64,000 nt of DNA, taken from Callorhinus ursinus (Eukaryota > Chordata > Mammalia > Carnivora > Otariidae). Made by a program: the position numbers and the translations under genes. The notes beneath the pieces were generated by a model. It saw only the letters and a program-made list of their open reading frames with translations, did not search any database and was not told the origin of the DNA. The stretch lies in assembly GCF_003265705.1 (NCBI RefSeq), contig NW_020312848.1, positions 52,867,642-52,931,641 on the forward strand. The letters are read 5' to 3'. Positions 46,198 to 58,175 of the stretch are shown here, one piece after another. Each line of letters opens with the position of its first letter. Position 1 is the stretch's first letter.

Positions 46198-49100
46198 ATG
46201 GCACGAAATTCGTATCTTTCGATAATTACTTTGAATATAAAAGGACTAAATGCTCCAATCAAAAGACATAGGGTATCAGAATGGATAAAAAGAAAAAAAG
46301 ACCTATCGATATGCTGCTTACAAGAGACACATTTTAGACCCAAAGATACCTCCAGATAGAAAGTGATGGGGTGGAGGACCATTTATCATGCAAATGGACA
46401 TCAAAAGAAAGCTGGAGTAGCCATCCTTATATCAGACAAACTAGATTTTAAAGCAAAGACTCTAATAAGAGATGAAGAAGGACACTGTATCATAATAAAG
46501 GGCTCTATCCAACAAGAAGATTTAACAATTGTAAATATTTATGCCCCTAACTTGGGAGCAGCCAAATATGTAAACCAATTAATAACAAAATTAAAGAAAC
46601 TAATTGATAATACAATAATAGTAGGGGACTTTAACATTCCCTCACTGCAATGGACAGATCATCTAAGCAGATCAACAAGGAAACAAGGGTCTTGAATGAC
46701 ACACTGGACCAGATGGACTTAACAGATATATTCAGAGCCTTTCATCCTAAAGCAGCAGAAAACACATTCTTTTCGAGTGCACATGGAATATTTTCCCAAA
46801 TAGATCACATACAAGGTCACAAATCAGGTATAAACTAGTACAAAAAGATTGAGATCATACCATGCATGTTTTCAGACCACAATGCTATGAAACTTGAAGT
46901 CAATCACAAGAAGAAATTTGGAAGGACCACAAATACATGGAAGTTAAAGTACATCCTATGAAAGAATGAATGGGTCAACCAGGAAATTAAAGAGGAATTA
47001 AAAATTCATGGAAGCAAATTAAATGAAAACACAACAGTTCAAAACCTTTGGGATGCAGCAAAGGCGGTCCTAAGAGGGAAGTATGTAGCAATACAGGCCT
47101 TACTCAAGAAGCAAGAAAAGTCTCAAATACACAACCTACCCTTACACCTAAAGGAGCTGGAAAAAGAACAGCAAATAAAGCCTAAATCCAGAAGAAGAGA
47201 AATAATAAAGATTAGAGCAGAAATCAGTGATATAGAAATGAAAAAAGAGCATTAGAACAGATCAATGAAACTAGGAGCTGGTTCTTTGAAAGAATTAATT
47301 AAGACTGATAAACCCCTAGCCAGACTTATCAAAACAAAAAGAGAAAAGACCCAGATAAATAAACTCATGAATGAAAGAGAGATCACAAACAACACTGAAG
47401 AAATACAAACAATTAAAAGAGAATATTATGAGCAACTATTGGCAACAAATTGGGCAATCTGGAAGAAATGGATAAATTCTTAGAAAAGCTGAAGAGACCC
47501 ATAACTGGCAAAGAAATTGAATCAGTAAGCAAAAATCTCCCAATAAACAAGAGCCCAGGGCTGGATGACTTCCCAGGGGAATTCTACCAAACATTTAAAG
47601 AATTAATACCTATTCTTCTGAAACTGTTTCAAAAAACAGAAATGGAAGGAAAACTTCCAAACTCTTTCTTTTTTTTTTTTTAAAGATTTATTTATTTGAG
47701 AGAGCGAGAATGAGAGAGAGAGAGTACATGAGAGGGGGGAGGGTCAGAGGGAGAAGCAGACTCCCTGCTGAGCAGGGAGCCTGATATGGGACTCGATCCC
47801 GGGACTCTGGGATCATGACCTGAGCCGAAGGCAGTCGCTTAACCAACTGAGCCACCCAGGCGCCTCCAAACTCTTTCTGTGAGGCCAGCATTACCTTGAT
47901 CCCAAAGCCAGACAAAGACCCTACTAAAAAGGAGAATTATAGACCATATCCCTGATGAACATGGAGGCAAAAATTCTCACCAAGATACTTAGCTAATAGG
48001 TTTCAACAATACATTAAAATGATTATTCACCACGACCAAGTGTGATTTATTCCTGGGCTGCAAAGGTGGTTCAACATCTGCAAATCAATCAATGTGATAC
48101 CCTACATTGTAAAAGGGCAAGAACCGTATGATCTCTCAACAGATGCAGAAAAAGCATTTGACAAAATACAGCATCCTTTCTTGTTAAAAACCCTCCACCA
48201 TGTAGGGATATAGGAAACATATCTCAATATCATAAAAGCCATATATGAAAGACCCACAGCTAATATCATTCTCAATGGGGGAAAAACAGAGCTTTTCCAA
48301 AACTAAGGTCAGGAACACAACAGAGATGTCCAATGTCTCCACTGCTGTTCAGCATAGTACTGGAAGTCCTGGTCTTAGCAATCAGACAAGAACAACAACA
48401 ACAAAAATAAAAGGCATCCAAATCAGCAAAGAAGACGTCAAATTTTCACTCTTCCCAGACAACATGATATTCTATGTAGAAAATCCAAAAGACACCAAAA
48501 ACTTGTAGAAATGTTACAGGAACTCAGCAAAGTCACAGGATATAAAATCAATGCAATGCACAGAAGTCAGTTGCATTTCTCTACAATAACAAAGAAGCAG
48601 GAGAAAGAGATATCAAGGAATTGATCCCAATTATAATTGTACTGAAACACATAAGATACCTAGGAATAAACCTAACCAAAGATGTAAAGGATCTGTACTC
48701 TAGAACACTTATGAAAGAAATTGGGGAAGACACAAAGAAATGGAAAAGCATTCCATGTTCATGGATTGGAAGAACAAATCTTGTTAAAATATCTATGCTA
48801 CCCAAAGCAATCTACACATTCAATGCAATCCCTGTCAAAATACCATCAGCATTTTTCACAGAGCTGAAACAAACAATCCTAAAATTTGTATGGAACCAGA
48901 AAAGACTCCAAATAGTCAAAGTAATGTTGAAAAAGAAAACCAAAGCTGGAGGCTTCCCAATTCCAGATTTCAAGCTGTATTACAAAGCTGTAATCATCAA
49001 GACAGTATGGTACTGGCACAAAAACAGACACATATCAATGGAACAGAATAGAGAACCCAGAAATGGACCCTCAACTCTATGGTCAACTAATCTTCAACAA

Positions 49101-50130
49101 AGCAGGAAAGGATGTCCAATGGAAAAAAGACCAGTCTCTTCAACAAATTGGGTTGGGAAAATTGGGCAGCCACATATGGAAGAATGAAACTGGACCACTT
49201 TCTTACACCATATACAACAGTAAACTCAAAATGGATGAAAGACCTAAATGTGAGACAGGAATCCATCAAAATCCTAGAGGAGAACCACCTCTTTGACCTT
49301 GGCCGCAGCAATTTCTTGCAAGACATGTTTTCAATAGCAAGGGAAACAAAAGCAAAAATGAACTATTGGGACTTCATCAAGATAAAAAGCTTCTGCACAG
49401 CAAAGGGAACAGTCAACAAAACTAAAAGGCAACCTACAGAATGGGAAAAGATATTTGCAAATGACATATCAGATAAAGGGCTCATATCCAAAATCTATTA
49501 AGAACTTATTAAAGTCAACACCGAAAAACCAAAAAATCCAGTTAAGAAATGGGCAGAAGACATGAGCAGACATTTCAAGACATCCAAATGGCTAATAGAC
49601 ACATGATAGAATGTTCAACATCACCGGGCATCAGGGAACTACAAATCAAAACCACAATGAGATGCCATCTCACACTGGTTAGAATGGCTAAAATTAACAC
49701 GTCAGGAAACAACAGATGTTGACAAGGACGTGGAGAAAAGGGAACCCTCTTACACTGTTGGTGGGAAGGCAAACTGATGCAGCCACTCTGGAAAATAGTA
49801 TGGAGATTCCTCAAAAAGCTAAAAATAGAACTATCCTATGACCCAGCAATTGCACTACTAGGTATTTATCCAAAGGATACAAACAGTGATTCAAAGGGGC
49901 ACCTGCACCTCAATGTTTATAGCAGCAACGTCCACAATATTCAAACTATGGAAGGAGCTCAGATGTCCTTTGACTGATGAATGGATAAAGAAGTTGTGGT
50001 ATATATATAGACAATGGAATATTACTCAGTCATCAAAAAGAATGAACTCTTGCCATTTGCAATGACATGGATGGAACTAGAGGGTATTATGCTAAGTGAA
50101 ATAAGTCAGAGAAACACAAATACTACCTAA
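46198..50130 (+). pseudogene. L1 ORF2 pseudogene (EN-RT), interrupted by a SINE
   Basis: Starts at ATG 46,198 (MARNSYLSI). The endonuclease keeps 'TLNIKGLN', 'CLQETHF', 'VGDFN' (about 46,625) and 'SDH' (46,872-46,880), so the catalytic Asn, Glu, Asp and His positions are readable. An in-frame stop lies at 46,357-46,359 and frameshifts follow from about 46,660. The SINE at 47,670 splits the start of the RT domain (IPKPDKDP follows it). The RT box at 48,452-48,463 reads F-P-D-N instead of F-A-D-D. The C-terminus ends near 50,130. Non-functional. Confidence 0.93.
47670..47864 (-). mobile_element. Can-SINE, minus strand, inside L1 ORF2
   Basis: Poly(T), 'aaagatttatttatttgagag', GA-rich block, 'gagcagggagcctgatatgggactcgatcccgggactctgg', head 'ctgagccacccaggcgcc'. 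A perfect 14-bp duplication 'tccaaactctttct' is at 47,656-47,669 and 47,865-47,878 within L1 coding sequence, so it postdates the L1. Confidence 0.98.
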
Positions 50131-50431
50131 TGATTTCACGCATATGTGGAAATTAAGAAACAAAACAGATGAACATAAGGGAAGGGAAGGAAAAATGGAA
50201 TATAAACAGGGAGGTAAACCGTAAGAAACTCTTAACTATAGGAAATAAACTGAGCGTTGCTTGAGGAGAAGTGGGTGGGGGGTGGGGGATGGGCATTAAG
50301 AAGGCACTTGATATAATGAGCACTGGGTGTTATAGTCAACTGATGAATCACTAAATTCGACCCCTAAAAATAATAATACACTATATGTTAACTAAATTGA
50401 ATTTAAATAAAATTTTTAAAAAATACTTGAG

Positions 50432-51510
50432 ACAGTCATTTTTTTTCAAGTGGCAAAAGTTATAAGAAAAACATGTGACAAAACATGTGGCCCCTCCTTG
50501 TTATATAGGGTCATTGTCAGTTAGCCCCCTTGCAGATCTCTCCTGAAGTTAAGGTCATCTAGTAGAAAACAAACCAGACAGAAATTTAAGACTTTTTTTT
50601 CTATCTCTTTCTCTGATTTTAGGCATTAACTCTCAAAGTGATTGTTATGGTGCTATTTGGAAAGTAATTGTGTAATTCACTGTCACATGATTTGAGGTTA
50701 AACAAATGTGACTCCTGAAGTTTCAAGGAAAGAAGTAATAAAAAACATATTAAGTATTTTATATCACACATGAATAACATTGTAAATAACATATAAGGGA
50801 CATTTTTTATGGTTTTAAGTGCAATACAGTTTCAATGTATAGGCATCTTCAGCTGTGCATCATTTAATCTGATTTCCCTATTGGTGATAATATTCTTCTT
50901 TTGATGTAGTAATTTATTGTTGCACCTGTGATCTTGACTTCATTGAGATAATGTAGTTTTGTTATAATAATCTATGAATTTAATGGGGCTCAACTGAAAA
51001 AGCAGCTCAAAGTGGACAGGCCAGATGAATAAGGTGGCCAAATAATTCGAATCTGAAAATGTGTTATTGAAAAATGATCACACATGGGAAGCACAGTGAC
51101 AAGGATCATAGTCTGCATATCATGGGAAAGACTTCATTATTATAGGTTAGGGGTAAAGGCAATCTGGAACATGTCAAAAGAATGCTCAGCATTGATTGAT
51201 TTTGCATCTTTAAGAAAAAGAAAGAACTCATAATGCTTGACCATTAGAGAAGATTTCAGAATTTGGCAATAATTCTCTAATTGGAATTAGCAAAAACAAA
51301 CAAGCAAAACATGAATAAATAGAAACAGCTTTCACTAGACTTAAAAACTTGATGAAAATTGTGCTTGTGTGATTTTGCAGTTTGACTCTAGTGGTATATG
51401 CAGTCATTATACTTTAAAAATTGCAGAATGCCTTTATATGCACAGTATTTAATTATATGAAAAATAGTTCATGCATTATTTTGAAAAACAATACAACTTT
51501 TATGACTATA
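50432..51510. other. Unassigned sequence
   Basis: AT-rich, no gene, no repeat recognised; frames are very short. Confidence 0.45.
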
Positions 51511-51903
51511 CTTAGGGCTGAATTTTGTTCCCTCAAAATTCATAAGTTAAAGTCCTAACCCCCAGTATCTCAGAATGCGACTTTATTTGGAGAGAGTGCC
51601 TTTAAAGAGATAATTAAGTTAAAAAAAGATGTGAGGGTAGGTTCTAATCCAACCTGACTGGTGTCCTTGTTAAAGATTAGGACATATAAAGGGACACCGG
51701 GAATGTTTGTGCATAGAGAAAAGATTGTGTGTGAATGCAGCAAGAAGGCAGCCATCTGCCAGATGAGGAGAGAGGCCCTCAGAAGAAACCAAATCTGCCA
51801 GCACCTTGATTTTGGGCTTCTAGTTTCCACAACTGTCAGGAATAAACTTCTGTTATTTAAGCCACCCAGTCTGTGTGATATTTTGTTTGGGCAGCCTTAG
51901 TAA
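51511..51903 (+). mobile_element. LTR remnant, MaLR (ERVL-MaLR) type
   Basis: A solitary LTR-like segment: 'ctcaaaattcataagttaaagtcctaacccccagta', 'ttatttggagagagtgcctttaaagag', 'ctaatccaacctgactggtgtccttgtta', 'ggaataaacttctgttatttaagccacccagtctgtg' with its aataaa signal, ending 'gggcagccttagtaatca'. It has no coding part. The order matches old MaLR LTRs shared by placental mammals. Overlapping frames of 79-86 codons in it are not genes. Confidence 0.7.
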
Positions 51904-53690
51904 TCAAATGCACTCTGTCTTATGTAAGACACTGAAAGAAGCCGTGTCAGCTAGTTGAACTGTTACACAGAACTATAAGAAAAGTGAATACCAACTCAGG
52001 TTCAAGGATCCTTTAGAAATATAAGAATAAATGAAATCAATATGATGTCTCAGCCATCATATATGTGGAAGCTTATATTTCTTTAAGAGATATTCTGAGG
52101 TTAAATTATGCATTTCATGATGCTTTGTGTTAATCCCCATTGTTTTATAAATCTAAGAAGAGTAACAAGTTTATTTGACAAGAACATTTTTAGGTGCTGC
52201 ACTGGAAATGATTACCACATATTAAAGAGTTGGTTTGGAGGAATAAAACCTGTTATAGACTATTAAATGAAACCTTCTTTTAGAGTCCAAATTGGTAACC
52301 AGTTTCTTTGTTGCTCTCAGTTTGACATTGAAAAATTTATTTTAAATGCACAAGAAGCCTCATTTTTTGTCACATCTTAATTTTAGATAGGAGTCTTCCA
52401 TACAATTAATTTATCAGTTATTTTTGGTACTAAAGACATTTGAATGACCACAGGCCTCCAGTTTAATGGAAATATCTTTTATTTTCCACCACAACTGTGA
52501 TGTTTGGTGTAGCTTTGCTAATATAAGTTATGGCTGCTATAGCAGTCAAGGCAGCAGTTCAATAGTTAAATAGTAAACTCAGTAAACCTCTCTACCCCAG
52601 CTCTTCCACCGTTTTTGATGTGTGATTGTCAGTTAATCTTAAATGTTAAACTCTGTGTAAAATGGATTATGAATATCTCCTATCATATAATAATGCATTT
52701 TTCAAGAAAGACTATAAGATATACAAAAATGTACTGTTCATATATGAGTAAAAATGATCTTTGAAGAGCATTTGACACTCAGAAGGTACTCTAATAATAA
52801 ATGTGAATTTTCAATTAATATGTTTCTGTATGATAGTCACTTTTTAATTAGGGCTGATTAGTGTGTGAAATGTTTTGCTTTGTTATTTCTTCTCCATGCA
52901 TTTGTCTGATTAGATATAACCTGTAAGAAATGGTGAGCAAGGCATATTAAAAGAAGGAAAATTTTAATCAACGTATTTTCAAAGTTGAGAATAATTCTGG
53001 TAAAGGATGAGTATTTGGAGGTTTTAACGATTGAGTAATATTAAATTTATAGATTATGAAATAGTCTCTATTATGAAATTTATAACCTTAAACAAATAAA
53101 TTCAAATAATAAAGCAAATTATTATAATGCTTTTTGTCATTTTATACAAGGTAAAGTAACTGAAACATGGAGATATAAAGTAACAAAATAATTAATGAAA
53201 TAGGGTTAAACTAGACTTATGTAGAAGTGATCAAAGGATTATGTCACTTACAGTTCCATCTTCTCTGTCCCTGGAAAAGTATAAAATAATTGCATTTCAC
53301 ACCAATCACTAAGAAAATTCTTTGCTACTTTGAAAGCAGCCAGAATTGTCCTCAGAAATTCATGCAAAAGAACACAATTCCCTGTTACTTTTATATCAGT
53401 TGTAAATAATTATGTATGAAATGCATATGTACTTCACTGATGATTAAGATGGATAACAGGATGCACACAGAATGCTTTAGATATCTTACAATAAACCCTC
53501 AAAAGAAAACAAAAACCAAGGTATTGATATAACCTTCCCACATCAGATTTCATTGTCAGGCTCCAAATATATAGGGGGTTAACATGTCCATTTCTTCCCT
53601 CTCAACCTTCCTATTTATAGACTTAAAAAGATTGCCATGACTGGTATAAGAAGAAAATGTCAAAAGTTATAAAACACTGCAGAGAAAACA
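51904..53690. other. Unassigned sequence
   Basis: About 1.8 kb of AT-rich sequence with no recognised repeat or coding signal. It borders the hydrophobic minus-strand ORF. Confidence 0.45.
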
Positions 53691-53693
53691 TTT

Positions 53694-54179
53694 TTAATGA
53701 GTCTTCCAGAACCCTGAAATAAGAAAGATAAGAAATAAGGTTATTATAATGAAACCAGTGTTAAAGACATGTTTTCTAGTATTATTTCTACCTATCTGTA
53801 TTGCATAATTAGTGGTAGGCAAGTTAGGTTGTAAACTGTGAGAAAAACAACATATTTTCCAACTCTGGCTCCTTGCTCTGCTGCAGGCAGCTGGGAATGT
53901 TTTCCAGAAATAGAAGATGGCTGTAACAAACAATAAAATATAGGCAGTGAGAGCCACGGTGATCTCTATCACATCTGTCATCATTGCACATACTGATGGA
54001 TTTATCAGAATGCCATGTGAGTCTGAAGGCAATGTGTCATAATCTGTGGGTATGCCTGGTCCCGAAGGATTTATTGCTTTCTTAGGAACCAAGGGAAGAA
54101 CTAAAATAAAAGAAATTAAAATAATGGATTTATATTCCCTAATATCCTGGACTGAGATTTTGAATGCTGTAATAAACAT
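53694..54179 (-). CDS. Unrecognised hydrophobic ORF, possible membrane-protein exon
   Basis: A 161-codon minus-strand frame from the ATG at 54,179 (a TTG extends it by three codons to 54,188) to TAA. Three hydrophobic stretches are seen: 'SIILISFILVLPLV', 'VIEITVALTAYILLFVTAIF' and 'FIIITLFLIFLI'. A Pro/Ser-rich segment (INPSGPGIPTDYDTLPSD) separates the first two, and a Cys/Arg-rich one (FPAACSRARS) follows the second. The ATG context is poor. A plausible acceptor (tttattacag before 54,166) and donor (gtagaa after 53,792) bound a 375-bp exon, phase 1 at both ends. I do not know the protein. It may be a real exon, a decayed one, or chance. Confidence 0.22.
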   Translation of the reverse strand: MFITAFKISVQDIREYKSIILISFILVLPLVPKKAINPSGPGIPTDYDTLPSDSHGILINPSVCAMMTDVIEITVALTAYILLFVTAIFYFWKTFPAACSRARSQSWKICCFSHSLQPNLPTTNYAIQIGRNNTRKHVFNTGFIIITLFLIFLISGFWKTH

Positions 54180-54499
54180 GTGCTTCAATTACACATACTT
54201 ACTTCTGCCTTTACTCATTGATCTTTTTTAAAAATGCCACTCCTTAGTTTTCTTTAAATCAGAAACACAAAGGGTTGGGTTTTGATACTTAATAGTTTGA
54301 TGGTGTTGAAGACTCCAAAACCCAAATGATAAACCTGGCTGAAGGTTTTTTTTTTTTTTTAACGTTTTCTTCTGACCAAGTCACTCAGGAAAGTAAACCA
54401 CTTGTCCACATTGCTCAAGCCTAAGGTCTTATCCTCTCATATGGATAATTATATGACCTTATGTCTAAATATGAGTGTGTCAAAAAGGGTTCTGAAAAG

Positions 54500-54605
54500 G
54501 TTGGAAAACCTGGGTCCTGACAGCTCTTAGGAACTGTGTGACTTCAGAGAATCATTGTATCTCACTTCAGGATGTTGTGATACTAAATAAAATAAAGTAT
54601 TGCAA
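54500..54605 (+). mobile_element. Possible MIR fragment
   Basis: 'aaaacctgggtcctgacagctctt', 'aactgtgtgacttcagagaatcattgtatctcact' follow MIR sense order. Weak. Confidence 0.4.
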
Positions 54606-54827
54606 ATCTTTTGTGAAGAAGAAAATGATATTCATTCATTTATGATTGGACTAGAGTCATTCATTACACTGGAGTCACAGCATTGAGACTCTAGATCTAA
54701 TACTATATGTTCAATAAGTTCTTCCATTTCTGTGGGATTTACCTGAATTTGGTTTCTGCAGTATAAAACTGCTTTGTTAAAGATCTGCTAATATCCTATA
54801 TTTTTTTTATTTCTAAAGATTATGCCT

Positions 54828-54945
54828 CTTTGATCTTTGGTTAGTCACTTAACCTTTCTGGGATACTAGTTTCCTCTATAGGAACAGAGGAATTGGAGCA
54901 GATAATTATTAATGTTCAATCCAGTCTACAGTGTTCTACCACATT
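54828..54945 (+). mobile_element. MIR fragment, plus strand
   Basis: 'tgatctttggttagtcacttaacctttctgggatactagtttcctctat' and 'ggaattggagcagataatt' followed by 'caatccagtctacagtgttct' match the 3' half of MIR. Confidence 0.55.
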
Positions 54946-55665
54946 CATACTGCTTGTTCTTCATGTTGAAATCTAGGACAGCAGGCACAGAAAGGACCTT
55001 TGGACTCAGCATTTCCTGTTTGCATGTGGCTGAATGGGACTGAGATTGTCTCCATCACTGGCTTTCCTGTCCAGTTTGTCTTCATATTACAGATTCTGTT
55101 ACAGAGTACTTTCTATTTTGGTCATCAGGATTCTTGCTTGTTTTTGCCTGAGGCTTGCAGAGTTATGAGTAAATATTTAATCTGTTAAACTCACACCTAA
55201 ACTAACCCTTTCTTTATCTTTTTTTCCTGTTCTCATGAAAGACTTGTCCCAAAACCAACTACATACTAATGTCATGGAAATACACCATCAACAATTCAAA
55301 ATTCTGAACCACAGAAATCTGTCCTCAAGGTAAAAATTAGAAAGTTTCCAAATCCCATTCTGCATTTGAAAGGACTATGACTCCTAAACAATCACAGTCC
55401 CTATTTTCTGTTAATACTATTGCTCATGCTTTTTATAATGTCTTACAATTTTGACAGATTAAGCCAATGCATGTTAAATGATATGAAAGCAATAACAGTA
55501 AAAACACTTTAAGTATAGGTAAATGTGCATAGAAAATCATAATTTATTTCAGGAAGGCCACAGAGGATTGATTGTCAATATTTTAAATTTTACTTTCTGA
55601 CTCTTTTGTGATTTAGAATCCTGGTGAATCAATTATCCCTTTTACTCTTTTATATTAAATCATCT

Positions 55666-56077
55666 TGTATTAGTTAGAATTCTCCAGAGAAACAGAACTA
55701 TAGATCTATAGATATCTGTATATTGACATAGATATATATAAGTTTTGTTTTTGTTTGTTTTTAAGGGACAGGATCATGAAGCTGTGCAGGCTGGTATATC
55801 CAAGAACCGTGGGGTAGGCCAGGAAGCTAGAGAATGGAAGAGTTGCAATTTCAGTCAGAAAGCAGACTGCTGACAGAATTCCTTCTTCTGGGGAGTCAGT
55901 TTTTTCTAGGAAGACCTTCAGCTTATGGGATAAGGCCCACCCACATTATGGAGGGCAATCTGATTTAAATGTTAATCTTATGTAGAAAATACCTTCACAG
56001 GAACATCTAGAATAATGTTTGATCAACTATCTTGGTACCATGGCCTATCTAAATTTACCCACAAAGTTAACCATCAC
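55666..56077 (+). mobile_element. Ancient LTR-like repeat
   Basis: 'tgtattagttagaattctccagagaaacagaacta', a TA-rich run, 'gaagctgtgcaggctggtatatccaagaac', 'cagaattccttcttc', 'ggataaggcccacccacattatggagggcaatctg', 'tgatttaaatgttaatctt', 'ttaccttcacaggaacatctaga'-like segment, and an end 'aaagttaaccatcac'. The order matches an old repeat common in placental mammals with TG-like and CA-like ends. Non-coding. Class uncertain. Confidence 0.6.
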
Positions 56078-56119
56078 GTGACTGTTCATGTGTACTTTAT
56101 TGTTTTCTCCAGTATATTG

Positions 56120-56169
56120 TTTTTAGCCTCCCTTGGCTANNNNNNNNNNTTTTTAGCCTCCCTTGGCTA
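56120..56169. other. Assembly gap (10 N) flanked by the same 20-mer
   Basis: N occupies 56,140-56,149. The 20-mer tttttagcctcccttggcta is at 56,120-56,139 and again at 56,150-56,169. This is the pattern of two contig ends that overlap but were joined with a fixed gap. Confidence 0.95.
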
Positions 56170-56444
56170 TCTTTAAGGCTAATCTACCACATAAGGACTT
56201 TTAAATGTATATCTTCATTTCTCATCTTTTATCATAGTTCCAACTGTCTCCTGCGTATCTTCCCTTACGTGCCCTTCAGACACTTTCATTCCAACATGTT
56301 TAAAACAGAAACTCATTCTCTTTTCCCCCTTATCTACTGCTTTCTTTTATTAATGACAAGATTATTCAGTCTAGAAATCTTGGATTCATCTTTGAATTAT
56401 CCCCTTCATCCTTTCCTCTAATGGAATTCCAACTCACTCACTTT

Positions 56445-56805
56445 CTCAACAGTATTTATTTAAATTCCTTCTAGGTGTCAGATTATATCTTAGGCAATGT
56501 AAACAAATAGTGATAAGGTAGACAATAAACAAATAATCCCCCAAATATTTGTAATTGTGATAAACGCTATGAAGAAGAAAAATAGGGTGCTAGGAGATTG
56601 TGTAACTGAGGGACCTCATGCAGTATGAGAGGGACAGGCAAGGCTGGCATAAGAAGGATATGTGAGTTAGCTAGGCAAAATTGGGGAGTAAGGAAAGGAA
56701 CAGTATTTCAGGCAGGAGAAACAGCATGTGCAAAGACCCTGATGTAGGGTAATATGAGAAGGGGTATGATGCCTGAGTATTAAGTTTGAGTCAGGAACTT
56801 TTATT
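56445..56805 (-). mobile_element. L2 LINE remnant, minus strand
   Basis: Antisense L2: 'cagtatttatttaaattcc', 'aggtgtcagattat', 'agacaataaacaaataat', 'gtgataaacgctatgaagaagaaaaatagggtg', 'aacagtatttcaggcaggagaaacagcatgtgcaaagaccctgatg'. The same family and region as at 12,190. Confidence 0.75.
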
Positions 56806-56833
56806 CTCATAGTGACCCAATGATAAAGGTATT

Positions 56834-57028
56834 TTTTTTTAAAGATTTTATTTATTTATTTGACAGAGAGAGAGAGAGCATAAGCAAGGGGAGTGGTAGG
56901 CAGAGGAAGAGGGAGAAGCAGGCTCCCTGCTGAGCAGAGCACCAGACCTGGGGCTGGATCCCAGGACCCTGGGATCATGATCTGAGCTGAAGGCAGACAC
57001 TTAAAGGACGGAGCCACCCAGGCACCCC
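56834..57028 (-). mobile_element. Can-SINE, minus strand
   Basis: Tail 'ttttttaaagattttatttatttatttgac', GA block, 'gagaagcaggctccctgctgagcag', 'ggatcccaggaccctgggatcatgat', head 'cggagccacccaggcacccc'. Duplication 'tgata[a/t]aggtatt' is at 56,821-56,833 and 57,029-57,041. Confidence 0.96.
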
Positions 57029-57041
57029 TGATATAGGTATT

Positions 57042-58175
57042 ATGATGTAGATATTACATAAATAAATCAATCCTTATTTTTAACTGAAGAAACTGAAGCT
57101 CAGAAACATTAAGGGGTTTAGGTTTATACAAGATAAAGTGGCAGAGTGAGGAGGATTCTATTCCATTCTCTGCAAGAGATTCAGAGGAGAGCCACTGCTA
57201 AACTCACCCCATTGTTGTCCCACTGGCAAGACAAAGAAACTCCATCAAACTTCTAAATCATTGGTAAATCCTGGTAAAGCAGTGTACAATATTCTCATTT
57301 TGCTAGATCAAGAATATTTTTTCCAATGTTTGGTTTGCATGATCTCAAACACTAGAATATGTTCACATTAAATAACATGGCATTGATTAAACAATTCAGT
57401 CTCCTTTCTGCTCTTAATTAATCTCAGCATTAGTTTATTGATTTCTTTACTAAAAGTAGAAATGATCTTTTTTTTAACTTACCAAAATATTTGCTTTAAT
57501 CTCATACAAATGAAGTGGATTATGAATTTCAGATTGGCTAGATTTCAGAATAATTTACTACATAGTTTTTTTTTTCCTTGCAGGAAGAAGCAACCCTTCT
57601 AATTAGAATATAGTATCTTCTCAAAATAGAATAAAATTTAAGTGGACTCCATGAAAATCCCTTTTAATCTGCAATTATAAACTTCACCAAAGGAAGAAAT
57701 AGAATTCTTAGAGAATCATTTTGAAATTAAGAAATTTGCCATAGATTTCTAGTTTTAGTATTCACTATGGTCGTATTGGCACCAAGTTAGAATTTTTTCA
57801 GAGTATCAAACATAGACATTCACATAAAGTCATAAAAGATGTAAAGAGATAAGAGGTGTTGTGATTTTCTTCCAGTGGCTACTTTTCAATTTATTGCACT
57901 GCAGCTTCTGGCCCCAGTACTTCACAGAAATTGTCTTCGTCTGGAGCCCCAGTGGATTCCAGGTTGTTGAATACAGTAGAAACTTTCAGTACCATTAGAT
58001 ACAGCAGACCTCTTTTCATTCTTTTCTTAGTTGTGAGGACATCTCTTTCACCATGCTCTTGGCTGGCACTTCTTTGTAGACCTCCAGATGCTGGAAAGGC
58101 AGCATATTGGTTCCCCATCTTGAGCAGCATCTCCTTCCTAGGTGATCACTTTAATCACCATTACTTTAAATATCA
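57042..58175. other. Unassigned sequence
   Basis: No repeat recognised. Near 57,060-57,130 a MIR-like phrase ('actgaagaaactgaagctcagaaac') is visible. Positions 57,891-58,130 hold a 79-codon minus-strand frame in slightly higher-GC sequence with no recognised domain. Confidence 0.4.

Larger units (their letters stand above)
44773..50421 (+). mobile_element. Near-full-length LINE-1, plus strand, split by a SINE
   Basis: The 5' end is 'ggaggggggcaggaattaagatggcagagtag' (L1 5' UTR start). The 5' UTR is short (about 0.5 kb), followed by the ORF1 region (about 45,300-46,120), ORF2 (46,198-50,130), 3' UTR and tail 'aaataaaatttttaaaa'. Flanks 'aatacttaag' (44,763-44,772) and 'aatacttgag' (50,422-50,431) are a 10-bp duplication with one transition. 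A Can-SINE sits at 47,670-47,864. The short 5' UTR and different 3' UTR place it in another, older-looking subfamily than the L1 at window start. No intact ORF. Confidence 0.95.

Noticed and set aside
51570..51900. Overlapping 79- and 86-codon ORFs on both strands
   Set aside because: They sit wholly inside the MaLR-like LTR, which is non-coding.
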